From Earliella scabrosa (Eukaryota > Basidiomycota > Agaricomycetes > Polyporales > Polyporaceae), in contig JABYQQ010000012.1 of NCBI GenBank assembly GCA_022605405.1, positions 992,001 to 1,056,000 on the forward strand: a DNA stretch of 64,000 nucleotides, written 5' to 3'. Positions within the stretch are counted from its first letter, which is position 1. Every line of letters begins with the position of its first letter. Shown here piece by piece: positions 12,238 to 23,400 of this stretch. The position numbers and the translations under genes were made by a program. Under the pieces are notes generated by a model. The model saw only the letters and a list, made by a program, of their open reading frames with translations, was not told where the DNA came from and ran no database searches.

Positions 12238-14307
12238 ATGCTGATGCGTACGGCTTTTTACCGGCTCTCGCTGCTCCTGTCTCTCGGCCTGAGCCAGCAC
12301 ACCGTCCGGGCCAACAACGACTGCAAATGTGTCTTCGGGGACCCTTGCTGGCCGAGCGACGCTGAGTTCGAGAAGCTTGCTACACAGGTCTCTCAACCCC
12401 TTGTTCGCCCGTTGCCTCCTGCTAGTCCTTGCTACGTGTCGGGCACCAACTCGACCGAATGTGCCGAGGCTACCACCAATTGGACCGACGGCCGCTGGCG
12501 TGCGGATCACCCTGGTGCGATGCAAAGTCCACAGTTCGAGACGTTCACCTTCCCGAACGGTACCATCGAGGCCTGCTATGTCGACACCTCTCTCGGCGTG
12601 CCATGTGGGCAGGGAAGCGTCTCGGCGATTGGAGTGGATGCACGCAGCCCGAGCGACATTGCGGCCGCCCTTGCTTTCGCTTCCGAGCACAACCTCCGGC
12701 TGGTCGTCAAGAACACGGGGTAGGTGACTCGAGCTTGAGGATTGCGAGTTCGCTGATCACTTGTTCGATAGCCATGATTTCTTGGACCGCAGCGCCGCAC
12801 GCGGCTCGTTCATGGTGTGGACGCACAATCTGAAAGACATCACCGTCCACCCAACGTTCACTCCCTCCGGCGCGCCTGAATGCGAGAGCGAGGAATACGG
12901 TGCGTGTACAGTGGCCTTATGGTCGGGGTCGTCCTCTGACGTACTCGCATGTAGCTCTCACTATCGGGTCTGGTGTACAGTGGTTTGAAGCATACGCTGC
13001 TGCGAATGCTACAGGCCGTATCTTGGTCGGTGGCGTCTCAGCTCGCGGTTCGGTCGGTGCGGCTGGTGGATGGCTCGCTGGTGGAGGGCACAGCGCTCTT
13101 TCTCCTTCTTACGGTCTAGGTGCGTCATTCTGCCACGCTTACTTTCTAGTGTATTCATCCGGTGTATCAAGGCATCGACAACGCCCTTCAGTTCACCGTC
13201 GTGACCGCGTCGGGAGAACACCTCACTGCGAACTCCCACCAGAACTCAGACCTCTTCTGGGCCCTGCGTGGAGGCGGCGGAGGCACCTTTGGCGTCGTCA
13301 CTTCCGCTACATACCGCACCCGCCCTTCCGTCCCCATCGCCGGTGTCTTCCTCACGACCTCTGTCAATGGCACGAAGCCCAATGCGGCCATGTCCCAAGC
13401 GGTCACGGAGCTCGTGCGCATCACTCCTCGCCTTGAAGAGGCGGGTTGGGGCGGATACTTCACCTTTGAGCCCTCGGAGAGCGGCACGCTAGTCGCTAAC
13501 CTCTTCTTCATCAATCCCAACATCACATTGGAGAATGCGAATGCCACAGTTAATCCCTACCTCGAGTATGTGCAGGCGCTCGCCGCGAACTCTACCCAGA
13601 CGGGCAACACCACGGACGTGCTCAACGTGGACAAAGTCGCCCTGGTGCAATTCCCGACCTGGTATGACTGGTACCACTCCATCTTCGGCAACTTGCCCGG
13701 TGACACCGGAGTCAACAACGAGGTCGGCTCGTGGCTCGTCCCGCTGGACGCTCTCGAAACCCGGCCCGAGGAGGTCGCGAACACGCTTTTGGGCGCCACG
13801 GTTGGGTTCCACTACTAGTACGTGGCCCATGATCCATCCGTACACACATCTTGCTGACGACGTACTCCCTCTTCAAGCGTCATTGCAGGAGGAGCTGTGT
13901 CGAAGGTTGACCCCCGGACGACGGGATTGAACCCTGCTTGGCGCAAGGCTGGCGTACATATCATCACTGGAGTGGTCTGGCCCGAGGGTACAACTGCGGA
14001 GACAATCGAGAAGCTGCGCGAGGTGTACTTGGGGGACACGGCGAAGTTCCGCGCGCTTGCGCCTGAGTCCGGAGCCTACCTCAACGAGGTGCGTCTTGAG
14101 TGCTACATCCCGATGAGGGTGAGGGTAGCTGACCAGGGATTGTTGCAGGCGTCGATGTTTGAGCCCGATCCCGCGCACTCGTTCTTTGGTGCACACTACG
14201 ACACTCTCAGTGAGATCAAGGCCAAGTATGATCCCGACGACCTCTTCGTCGTGGCGCAGGGTGTCGGATCAAGGGAGTGGGACAAGGACTTGCTTTGCCG
14301 TGTGTGA
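12238..14307 (+). CDS. Secreted FAD-linked oxidase, paralogue 1
   Basis: Six exons: 12238-12719, 12772-12899, 12955-13119, 13172-13817, 13878-14088 and 14149-14307. The protein starts with a signal peptide (FYRLSLLLSLGLSQHTVRA), followed by a Cys-containing region (CKCVFGDPCWPS). The FAD-binding PCMH-type domain includes RLVVKNTGHDF, whose His is the expected 8-alpha-histidyl FAD attachment site, ATGRILVGG and GGWLAGGGHSALSPSYGLG. The substrate domain and C-terminal berberine-type end (YDPDDLFVVAQGVGSREWD) follow. Family members are secreted alcohol, sugar or secondary-metabolite oxidases that make H2O2; the substrate here is unknown. Several N-glycosylation sites are visible. The donor of intron 4 forms an in-frame TAG, which makes the ORF look truncated when it is not. 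Confidence 0.85.
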
Positions 14308-14800
14308 ACTGAACTTCTGACACCGCGCTGCGATCCATGCCCATGAAGATTTCTGGGACGTTTGGGTTCTCTTTCACACGTACGATAATATGGACTCTCT
14401 ATCATCGAGACCGTTATGTGGTCCATGACTGCCGCTAGTTCTTAGTAAACCATACAGTAGTAAAGTACTTACATACGCGATGGAGAATGCCGCGTAATGG
14501 TATGATGCGTACCTTCAAGTGTTGAGGCTCGCGATTTTACTCAAACTCCTCCGAGCGCAGTACGTCGCTGCTAGTGGTTCTGAGTACATGGTAAGGAGGT
14601 CGAGTCAGAACAAAGTAGTAACAGATACGATCAAACTTGATCGTAAGCATCATTGACATACGAGGTGGCCTGCGTCTCGGGAGCTCAAACAAGATGTAAT
14701 ATTCCTGGTCACGAAAGTGATCCAGGTCTCCACCTCAGTAATAGCATTCCAGTACTCCGCGCTTCCGCGCATGTTGCCGGTCCCCTGGCACTAGTGTTGG
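14308..14800. other. Intergenic region, no gene seen
   Basis: 3' flank of FAD oxidase 1 running into the minisatellite. No open frame with motifs and no clear hairpin. Confidence 0.35.
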
Positions 14801-15152
14801 CCCCCTGGCACCGGACACGGCTCGGCCCTCGCACAAATGCCGTTCCGTCTCGTCCCGTGACCACTGGCCAGGCCCGGGCCCTCCTCCCCCTCGCTGGTCG
14901 GCATGCAAGTCCTTGCGGTGCCAGTGCCCGCGTGGATGATGCCGTCCCCCTGGCACCGGACACGGCTCGGCCCTCGCACAAATGCCGTTCCGTCTCGTCC
15001 CGTGACCACTGGCCAGGCCCGGGCCCTCCTCCCCCTCGCTGGTCGGCATGCAAGTCCTTGCGGTGCCAGTGCCCGCGTGGATGATGCCGTCCCCCTGGCA
15101 CCGGACACGGCTCGGCCCTCGCACAAATGCCGTTCCGTCTCGTCCCGTGAGC
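14801..15152. repeat. Minisatellite, 145-bp unit, about 2.4 copies
   Basis: The unit beginning CCCCCTGGCACCGGACACGG occurs at 14801, 14946 and 15091, an exact 145-bp period, and the last copy breaks off near 15149. The copies are almost identical, so the duplication is recent. A partial CCCCTGGCACTAGTG start lies just before at about 14781. Open frames across the repeat exist on both strands because the unit lacks stops in some frames; they are not taken as genes. Confidence 0.9.
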
Positions 15153-16064
15153 TCTGGCCTAGTGCTCGCGTCGCTGATGTAATTGCACTCAAGTTATAGA
15201 TGTCTTTTTTATCCGTCACTTACGCCGGGGCTACGTTGTTGCACCGCGTGCTGGCGCACCTGCACGACTGTCAGTTGTACTTTGACACTGGTACGTGAGC
15301 ATCCATGTACTAAGATCATGGCGGCGAGTTCATTGTGACGGTGTATAAAGTAGCAAACAGTAGTGGCGCGCAGGCTGCGCGCGCCATCAGTCAGCGTCTA
15401 CTTTTTGTTGTCTAGCGTGATGATTGCCGACAGTTGCAGATATATAAGGCTGGCCAGAACATTGTGTTTGATTGTTCCCTCTGACAACTGAGCACTGCAT
15501 GCTTTAACATCATCCGGCGCGGTCTAAGATGCACCATATTGGAGTCTGCATCTGGACTGAACCATTGTACAGAGAAGGTATGCGTGTCTGTTAACTGTGA
15601 TTTCATTACACAGAAGTCCTTTCTTTGTAGGTATAACAGATGTTGATGCTACGACATCATTCACAGCATTACTTGACAGGTTCAAAATAATTGTGCAGAA
15701 ACATTTCAAATGAATTGTAACTTTTGCAGGTAAGCTCTTTTGTAATTGATGATCACTATTGCATATCATTGTCGTTGAATGATGTCTCTTATACAGTGTT
15801 CAGCTAGAAGCCATCCCTGATTTGAAAGTTCCCATGATTTAATTGTGGAAGTTGTTCTTAGAACAGTTCGCGAAGACAGACTTCAAGTGAGAGTTCACGT
15901 AGCGTGGGAACAGTCTGTCTTCCTTGCTGCCGAAGCGGAAAATCCCGACACTGTGGATTACTTATCTATTGACAGGTCATAGATGAACGTAGTTCATCTC
16001 TCCTCTTTCCAAGCTTTGTCTCTCTCTACAGCTCTTGCACTGAAGTTCATTGTAACTGGCAGTA
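15153..16064. other. AT-rich flank upstream of the cysteine-module gene
   Basis: Base composition shifts from GC-rich to AT-rich near 15,200. The stretch has TATATAA-like elements (about 15440) and the left copy of a 20-nt direct repeat (15835-15854). No reliable coding exon was found. Confidence 0.4.
15835..15854 (+). repeat. 20-nt direct repeat, left copy
   Basis: TGATTTAATTGTGGAAGTTG is identical to 18665-18684. The two copies lie on either side of the cysteine-module gene, about 2.8 kb apart. Confidence 0.85.
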
Positions 16065-17754
16065 ATGGCCACGACATCAGATGCTATGTTGGAGTCTTTC
16101 GTTGAAACATCGCCCTACGGACTACATGGTGATCAGCATGTCCGCTGCATGGTATGTAGTCATCTAACATGGATACATGCTGTTGATGCTCAACGTATCT
16201 GTAGGAGCTCAGTGGTTGTGGAACAACAACCACTAGTTCTGAGCATGGTCTGCAGACACACGAAGCATGTGATTTCAGTGCATTTCCGGTATGGCGTGAT
16301 GCTTGCGTACGTGTTTACACACACTTTGCGTTCTAGAACATTCGTTCAGTGTTTTACGTGTTTGTATTAAACTTATATATTTGCATACAGTCGGACACGT
16401 CCAGTGTATATCCAACTTTCAATTACGCTTGCATCCACATGTCAGAACAGGAACTCGACACTGCGATTCAGGAGATGTTGGCAAGGCCAGAGTTTCAGCA
16501 ACACCGGGTTCAGGAGCACATCATTCTGGATCCGGACGAATGGTGGTTCAGCCGAATGAATGCTTCGATCACCTCTGTTCCAACCGACAACATCTCTCGC
16601 ATTGCTGCTGAACAGTCCCAGCCGGAAGAAGGCACAACAGTCACTAGGAAGCATCAGAACAAAAGCAAAGCATTGAAGCGTGGACGTAAAAAGAAGTCGG
16701 GTGCCGAACAATCACTGCGGTGGAGACGTCGATTCGCCCCTTCGCCTGAAGATGTAAGTGCGTTATCTTACCTACTGTGGGACCCAGCATTGAGATTACT
16801 GCAGCAGCGGCATGTTAGAACTCCTGAGATCATACGCACTGCAACATCTGATCAGCCAACCTTCTGTTCTGCTTGTCCGGCTTTGCGCACTGCTCGTCGG
16901 CCGGGTAAGCAAGATCGGAAGAGAGGTGCACTTTTTGATCCCAAGAAGGTTGTGGAATGCCCGTAAGTATTGTTCTTATCACACAGTGGTGGAGCTGATT
17001 GTAAGTTTCTATTACCGTGTCTATGTTACAGACAGTGTTGGTTGCAAAATCAGCGATGCTTTCCTTCTCTTCCACCTGCGCTCTTCTACCGTGTTCGGTT
17101 GAATAAACGGTGTAGAGCCTGCACCAACAACGGAGAGTTGCAATGCTGCACTCCACCTGGTGATCCTTACAGCACTCGTTGCAGGTAAGACTTCCATTTG
17201 CTGTAGCTGACCTGACTTTAATATCAGTGTACATTGTGCAGATACTGCGTTAGCGCAAACATCGACTGTGTCTACATTCACGTGTATGATCTTGCTCGAT
17301 TGCGCCCCACCCCAATGTGCATCCACTGCAAGTCTAGGGACCTTAACGATGTGAATATTGATCTTGGTGCCTGCCAGTAAGTCTGATATCATTCTTGGGC
17401 CTGCATCAATTCATTACTTCTGATGCTGACATGACTGATTGTGTACAGCTGTGCACGTTTTGGATACTTGACATGTATGACTGAGTGGGAGCTTGAACGC
17501 GGACTGAAGCCCCAGTGCGAAGAGTGCACTGTGCAAGAAAGGTGCTGCGCTATCGAACTTGAATTCGTTAACGGACAGTTTTTTATCCCATCTGCCGGAT
17601 GGGTCTGTCGGTGAGTCTACAGTCATATCTGAATCTTTTGATGTTAATGCTAACGACTGTGTTTCTTTGATGCTATAGTCCATGTTGGAACGACGCGACC
17701 AGAACTACTTGTTCGTTGTCACCTGGTATGATCTTTCGTCAAATATTAGCATAA
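16065..17754 (+). CDS. Tandem CxxC-knuckle protein of unknown family
   Basis: Model starts at ATG 16065 (MATTSDAMLESFVETSPYG). An exon follows near 16205-16290 (ELSGCGTTTTSSEHG), then a long exon from about 16391 with SEQELDTAIQEMLARPEF and a basic RKHQNKSKALKRGRKKK nuclear-localisation-type stretch. The remaining exons each end and begin inside a cysteine knuckle. Four modules share the plan C-x2-C..C-x2-C-x6-8-C, for example CPQCWLQNQRC, CRYCVSANIDC and CRPCWNDATRTTC. The third module has C-H-C in place of C-x2-C. The spacing recalls Zn2Cys6 or other zinc-knuckle folds, so metal and DNA or RNA binding is a reasonable inference. The stop TAA is at 17752. I do not recognise the family. Confidence 0.65.
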
Positions 17755-18960
17755 TTCGTCAAAAGAAAATGTCGCTCCTCTATTATTTAGTCTTGATCTT
17801 CACAGTTTTTTTGGCAGCAGTGTTCTTGAGTTTTTCTGCACTGTGTTTGTGTTCTTGGTGCTGGTGAATGCTACACTGTAGACTTTTGTACATACAACAC
17901 TAGCTCTCAATAGTCACATTTTGTTATAAGTGTATAACACCTATACAAACTTGTAAAAATTGAAAACTCCTTGAAAATACACGTGACATGCATGTGACCA
18001 TGTTTAGCTCCAGACACACATAATGTCAAGAAATGTACATGATATAGTCAGCCACTCGGTTTGTGCCGGTGCCTGACGTGTAACAAATATATATATAAAT
18101 GAGCCGGTGTGGGCTGTTGGCAACATTGCTGTATAACTCTGTGTTTCTCTTCATTGTCTATGTTCTCTTTGCTGCATTTGGCTTTGAGAGTATATGTCAA
18201 GCATGAATATCCTGACTGGACTACTTTGTTGTATGTTGAAAGTGCATTCCAGTATACCGAAGTCTTTACTAATGGGTTCATCAAAGCATATGTTTTGCTA
18301 TTGCAAGTACAATATGACCCAACATCTTTCTCACAATCAGCAACATTTCCATTCTCGCTCCTGCTCTACGTCAACGATGGATTGCACACATCAAGACACT
18401 TGCATGATGTATATGTCTGTATGTGTTTTTGTTAGGTTGTTTTTGGCAACATTTGACACAGTCTATTTAGCATGCTATATAATGCTCATATCTATGTTCA
18501 AGTCTATGGAATGAATCAATTTAAAGATGTTCTTGAAGAGTATGTTTCATTTTGTGCTTCTATTCAACATTACAAGTCTGACATCGTAAGATTGGCTAGT
18601 TTTGACAAATCGTGAAGCCATTGTGACTATTGTATCGCACTCTGATGCAGTATATATAAGCCCCTGATTTAATTGTGGAAGTTGAAATGTATATATCCAC
18701 AATAACCATATGAAACATGTTTCTTATCAGACAGTCTATTTTCTCATATTCATAAGTCTACTTTGCAGCAGATGGTAGATGACCTTTGGCACATTAGCGA
18801 CAGCGGAAAGCAGTCTAAGCTTTGATGTTTCTTAGAAACCACATATATATCGCAGGATGTATACATTCCATTTCGTTGCTCTACTGAGATCTTATTGTAC
18901 ACTTTAAAACTATTTGATTAGACATGCGTCTTGGAAGATGATGGCGCACCCTTCGCTGGG
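17755..18960. other. AT-rich flank downstream of the cysteine-module gene
   Basis: About 1.2 kb of AT-rich sequence with short frames on both strands (for example 18109-18435) that have no motifs. It carries the right copy of the 20-nt direct repeat at 18665-18684, preceded by TATATATAAG. Confidence 0.4.
18665..18684 (+). repeat. 20-nt direct repeat, right copy
   Basis: Same sequence and orientation as 15835-15854. Confidence 0.85.
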
Positions 18961-18989
18961 CAGAGTTGACCATTGCATCGCTGGCCACT

Positions 18990-19115
18990 TTAACAGGTTG
19001 GATATTGTCGTGCATCACGTGTCTCCCGGCGCCAGCTGGACATTTTTGGTATTATCGTGACTCACGTGTCTCCCGCCGCTTGGACATATTCGGTACTGTC
19101 ATGCATCACGAGGCA
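18990..19115. repeat. Short degenerate tandem repeat, about 50-bp period
   Basis: Three related stretches follow one another, each with TTGGA-CAT-TT-GT-T-GTCATGCATCACG-like sequence; two contain CACGTGTCTCCCG. Copies differ by several bases. Confidence 0.55.
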
Positions 19116-19347
19116 AGGTCGGTGAATAGTTATAGTTCAATAGAACAGTGGCTCGAGGAAATGCAGGAGATATCGTATCGTGCGACACAAGAGGATTACT
19201 TCAGTAGCAGCAAATACAAACTCAGGCAGCTTGGACAGACAACTAATGCACATAAACGCCAATGTGTGCCCACTGTACGTCCATTCAGTAAAGGGATCGC
19301 AGCATTGAGACACATTGTCGACGAACCTTGACACATCAAGTACAAGT

Positions 19348-20064
19348 TCAACAGACAGATGCTGTCACCGCGTGCGAAGGTCCACTTGACGACGAATCTT
19401 CATCGTGAAACGACACGATCGTAGTAGTCTCCGTGACCATGATCCGGATGGTGACTGGCTCGGACGAGGTTCGATTGTGTTGTGACGTGCTACTGACGTC
19501 GCGATGATCATCCGGGGGTGTCGAAGTTGCGAATTGTGACGCGGCAATGGAAGAGGGGGAACTCGGAGGGGAGAGAATTGTGGAGGGGGGGGACGGTTCT
19601 CGCACGGAGGGTGTGTTGACTCTCCCGAGGGAACAGTTGCATGATTGGCGGAGGAGTATACGCACGAGGTGGAAGAAGGTGATGTTCGTCCACTCACGTT
19701 TCACGCGTAGGAGAAATAGAAACGTGGGTTGCGGGTCTTCGATTACGTCGCGGCGGTATGCAACGAATTCGACGCTGCGGAGATTTGCGGTGTGGATTGC
19801 GCCGAGAGTTATGAATGACTCGAACTCCGTGCCTTCTTCGTCGACGTAGTGGAGGTCAACGTCGTCTCCTACGGTGAGGACGGTGGCAGGCTGGATAAGG
19901 AGCTCGTAGACATCGACCCCGCTCGACGTGAAGCCGGCATAATCAATGAGGCATAACTGTATAGACTGTATACCGCGTCCCACAAGAGACCAGGGATACG
20001 CTGCGGAGTGGAGAGGCATTCGGAAGGAGCTGGGGACGAACAGGTGCAGTTGCATGTCAGGCAC
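19348..20064 (-). CDS. Hypothetical protein next to the Helitron
   Basis: An uninterrupted 238-codon frame starts MPDMQLHLFVPSSFRMPLHS. The first 140 residues are compact and mixed (VDVYELLIQPATVLTVGDDV, FITLGAIHTANLRSVEFVAY); the C-terminal 100 residues are Ser/Pro/Thr-rich. No family was recognised. It has the same orientation as the Helitron helicase and lies downstream of it, so it might be cargo inside the element or a neighbouring host gene. The Helitron end was not located, so this cannot be decided here. Confidence 0.45.
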   Translation of the reverse strand: MPDMQLHLFVPSSFRMPLHSAAYPWSLVGRGIQSIQLCLIDYAGFTSSGVDVYELLIQPATVLTVGDDVDLHYVDEEGTEFESFITLGAIHTANLRSVEFVAYRRDVIEDPQPTFLFLLRVKREWTNITFFHLVRILLRQSCNCSLGRVNTPSVREPSPPSTILSPPSSPSSIAASQFATSTPPDDHRDVSSTSQHNRTSSEPVTIRIMVTETTTIVSFHDEDSSSSGPSHAVTASVC

Positions 20065-20450
20065 GTCTGATTAAATGCCTGAGAGAAAGCCGGCGCCGTA
20101 GATGACGTGCCGGTACTGCCTATCTCGATCCTGTAGGGTTGATGGGACGAAGGTATGATTCTGAAGACTAGGCTGGTTTCGGTAGCAACTGCTTTATACA
20201 GAAGTAACATTCTCTCTCTTTGTCATACAGGTTCCGGCGGTTGTGTGAACGGAGCGGAGAACCGGTGATGTTGTGGTTAATCGTGCATTCCGAGTTCCAG
20301 TGATCGTGTTGCACCGGCACCGGGGTCAACGTTAAGGGAAGTACATCCGGATGGGAGCATCTGAACTTCCCTGGGAACGCAACACCGATGACCGAACTAT
20401 CTCCTAGCGAAAGTGCCAGTGAAGTGACAGGGAAGTATGATTGAGAACAC

Positions 20451-23400
20451 TCAGCTGTGGCGCGCAGCTCCGCCGAGTTGAGCCATACTGTCTTCGCGAC
20501 AAGCCACATCAGCTTCGTAGCGAAGCTTCGTTTCCCGATCCAGCTCATCGAGACGACGGAGTTCATTGCGTAGCTCTTGTGATAGGCGGTCATGAACCTT
20601 CTTCTGGGGGAATGACCGAAGTACGGCGAGGCCCTCGAGACTTTTGACCCTGGATAGCATGACGTATACTCCTTGAAGGCTAAGTGCACTCGCCGGATCA
20701 ATTACTGCATTATCGAGAGAGCGTCCTTGTCCCTTGTAGTCTGTGTAGGCGTAGGACGGCAGGAGTGGAAGTTGGCGTCTGGACACACTGACCACGTCTT
20801 CCGGGTTAGCGTTAGGGTACCACAGAAAAAAGCTCGCCTCGGGAAACAGGGGGACGATGTCGTCGTCTAGCCCTTCACATACTTGCCCTGCACCTGGAAT
20901 GTGGACGTATACGACTATCGCGTAACGGCGACCGTCTTCTTCTTCATATACAATGTCCCGGATTGTTCCTTCCGATCCATTGACAACTCGTGCTGTGAAT
21001 GCGACGTTTTCTTGCACCATAACCCTCATTCCGGGGAACAGAGGGAGACGACCTACACTGTCATGTGTCTTGGTGGATGAGAGTGACCAAAGCTCGCTGC
21101 GTTGGGGCTCCTGAACAGGCGCACTTGCAATTCGATCCCGTGAATGATAAATGTGGACCTCGGCGTTGCTGTTTCGTGCATGGTGACTGATTATCCGCAC
21201 ATTCAGAAGATCTCGGATCTTCTTTCGGCCGACGAGAATTGGGGCATTGCGGAACCGCTGCGTTGAGGATGGGTCATCTGCGTGAAGCCTCTGGAAGAGC
21301 CGCGTCTGAAGCGTATTGTAGTCGTACGCGATCCCTGCCCGCCTTGCAGCCTCGCTCTCGCCTATGCGTACTCTAGAGAGTAAGTCAGCATACTCTCTGT
21401 CACCTTCCTGTCGCTGGTTCTTTTTCAGTATCACGACGGTATTGACCAGTCTCCATAAGTAAGAACCTTTCAACGCACTGATGCCTGTGCTGTGTTGTGA
21501 TAACTGGAGCGTAGGACAACTCACAAGTTTATGACTATATAAGGGACTACCTTTCACGGGCCTGAGCTGTGCGAAGTCGCCCATGAATATGACATTGACT
21601 CCTCCGAACGGAGTGTCCTCTGCCTGTCCTGTGCTTCCCTTCGCGTGCTGCAGACGTGCGCATATTTGACAAAGAAGAATTGCGCTTACCATGGAAACTT
21701 CATCTATGATGAGATATTCCACGTCGCACCAGATGCGTGCCAGCTCCTCTAGATCGCGTCCTCCGCTGTCAGGAAGCATAGTCAGTGAGTGGATAGTAAA
21801 CCCTCCGATTAGAATGGCTGCTGCTCCGGTGGGCGCACTTATCAGTATTTCTTTACGCCTTCCTAGAAGCTGAAAGAGTCGTATCACAGCATCTGCAACG
21901 TATGACTTTCCCGTACCTCCGACTCCTGCAACGAGCATGAGTAGCTGCGGGCCTCCGAAACAGACATGTCGCGCCACAATCTCGAAAGCTCGCAACTGCT
22001 CCTCGTTAGCGCGTAGATTTTTTTCAATAATTACCTGCTCTATCGCACATTCAAGATCGTCACCTGTCGCAAAGGGCGCGCAGCTGCTCTCGCCATCGGT
22101 GCCAGCTGCGCCGAGTGTAGCAATGTCTACTCTCGGAGGCCTGTTTGTTCTTCGCCGCTTGGCGTACCGGCTGTGCTGAACGTTGCTCGTCGGTGCATCC
22201 GGTCGACGCTTGCGCTTGAGAGCGCGCATTGCGCTGTGCTCCGTGTCGGCCCGAAGTCGCGATTCTGGCTGCACTAGAGCTGCACTGCCAAATTGAATGC
22301 TGGGAACCGTTCCGTCTGCTGAGGCGTAGCAGTGGTCGATTGCGTGGCGAGCGGGAAGGGTGATGAGAGCGTCGATCGTGTCCAGGAGGTGCATCTCTTT
22401 CAACTCGTTGAGATCGACGTCGGTCCCACAAGAACGGTGTTCTCTGGAATCGAGTGATGGCACGTACTCTGGATCAAACATGAGCGCGGGATCCGGAGAG
22501 GCGGGCCGGCGTGGCTGGTTCGCGCCCGTGGATTCTGCATATTTCATATGCCGCGCATGTGTTGCTCTATCGCGAGCGTCCTTGCATTCCGACAAGATAT
22601 TGAGGTTATGGATGATAGTTCGATGTTCGGGGGCGATCAACTCGACGTGATCTTCATAGGCATCCCACCACGTTTGATCTTCATGTTTAAGGTCACCGGG
22701 ATGGCGCCAAGGAAGGAAAAGCATTAGTACTGTTTGCGCCCACACTTCTCTCTCCTCGTCTGACCTATCTGGACGTGCCATTCGGTTACCAAGAATGACG
22801 GGCACCACCCATGTCACGCGGCGCCGAACTACGTGTGTTTCATGGTGAGGATGCTCGGGCAGAAAGCTTCCGCGTTGCTCCTCTGGTCGACCTCGTGCTC
22901 GGGAGCTGCTGCTTGTGGCGTGGTCTTGCCGTTTGCTCCTCCGTCGCTCCTCCCGATTGCAGGTAATCTTCTCAGAGAGTCCCACGAACTCGTAGAGACA
23001 CATCTCGTCAAATGCCTCGTCGACCGGCCGCATGGTGTAGTCTTGCTGCTGGTTTGTAGCTGAGATGGATCCTGCACCTAACATGAGTGTAACATTATCG
23101 TCCTCCATACGTTCCTCGGGAATAATGATTGCAACTTCATTGTCATTTGCTGAGACCGTCGTTGACAGGCTGTCTGAGGATGACTGGACATTACTGTCGT
23201 CAGAGTTGACTTGTTGGGTTCCTAAGACTGAGAGTTCGCGACTAGAGTTGCGCTCGATCCTGGTAGATGTTAGCGGCCTCCAATATCTCTCGACAAGACG
23301 TTCAAATGATCCCAGGTGAAGAATTCGAAAGCTGTGACTCGTATAATGATCACCGCCACCCACGATGTAGCTCAAGATCTGCGGGTGAGAGATCTCCGTT

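Noticed and set aside
14709..15219. Minus- and plus-strand frames of about 100-140 codons
   Set aside because: They are read-throughs of the 145-bp minisatellite, shifted copies of the same unit.
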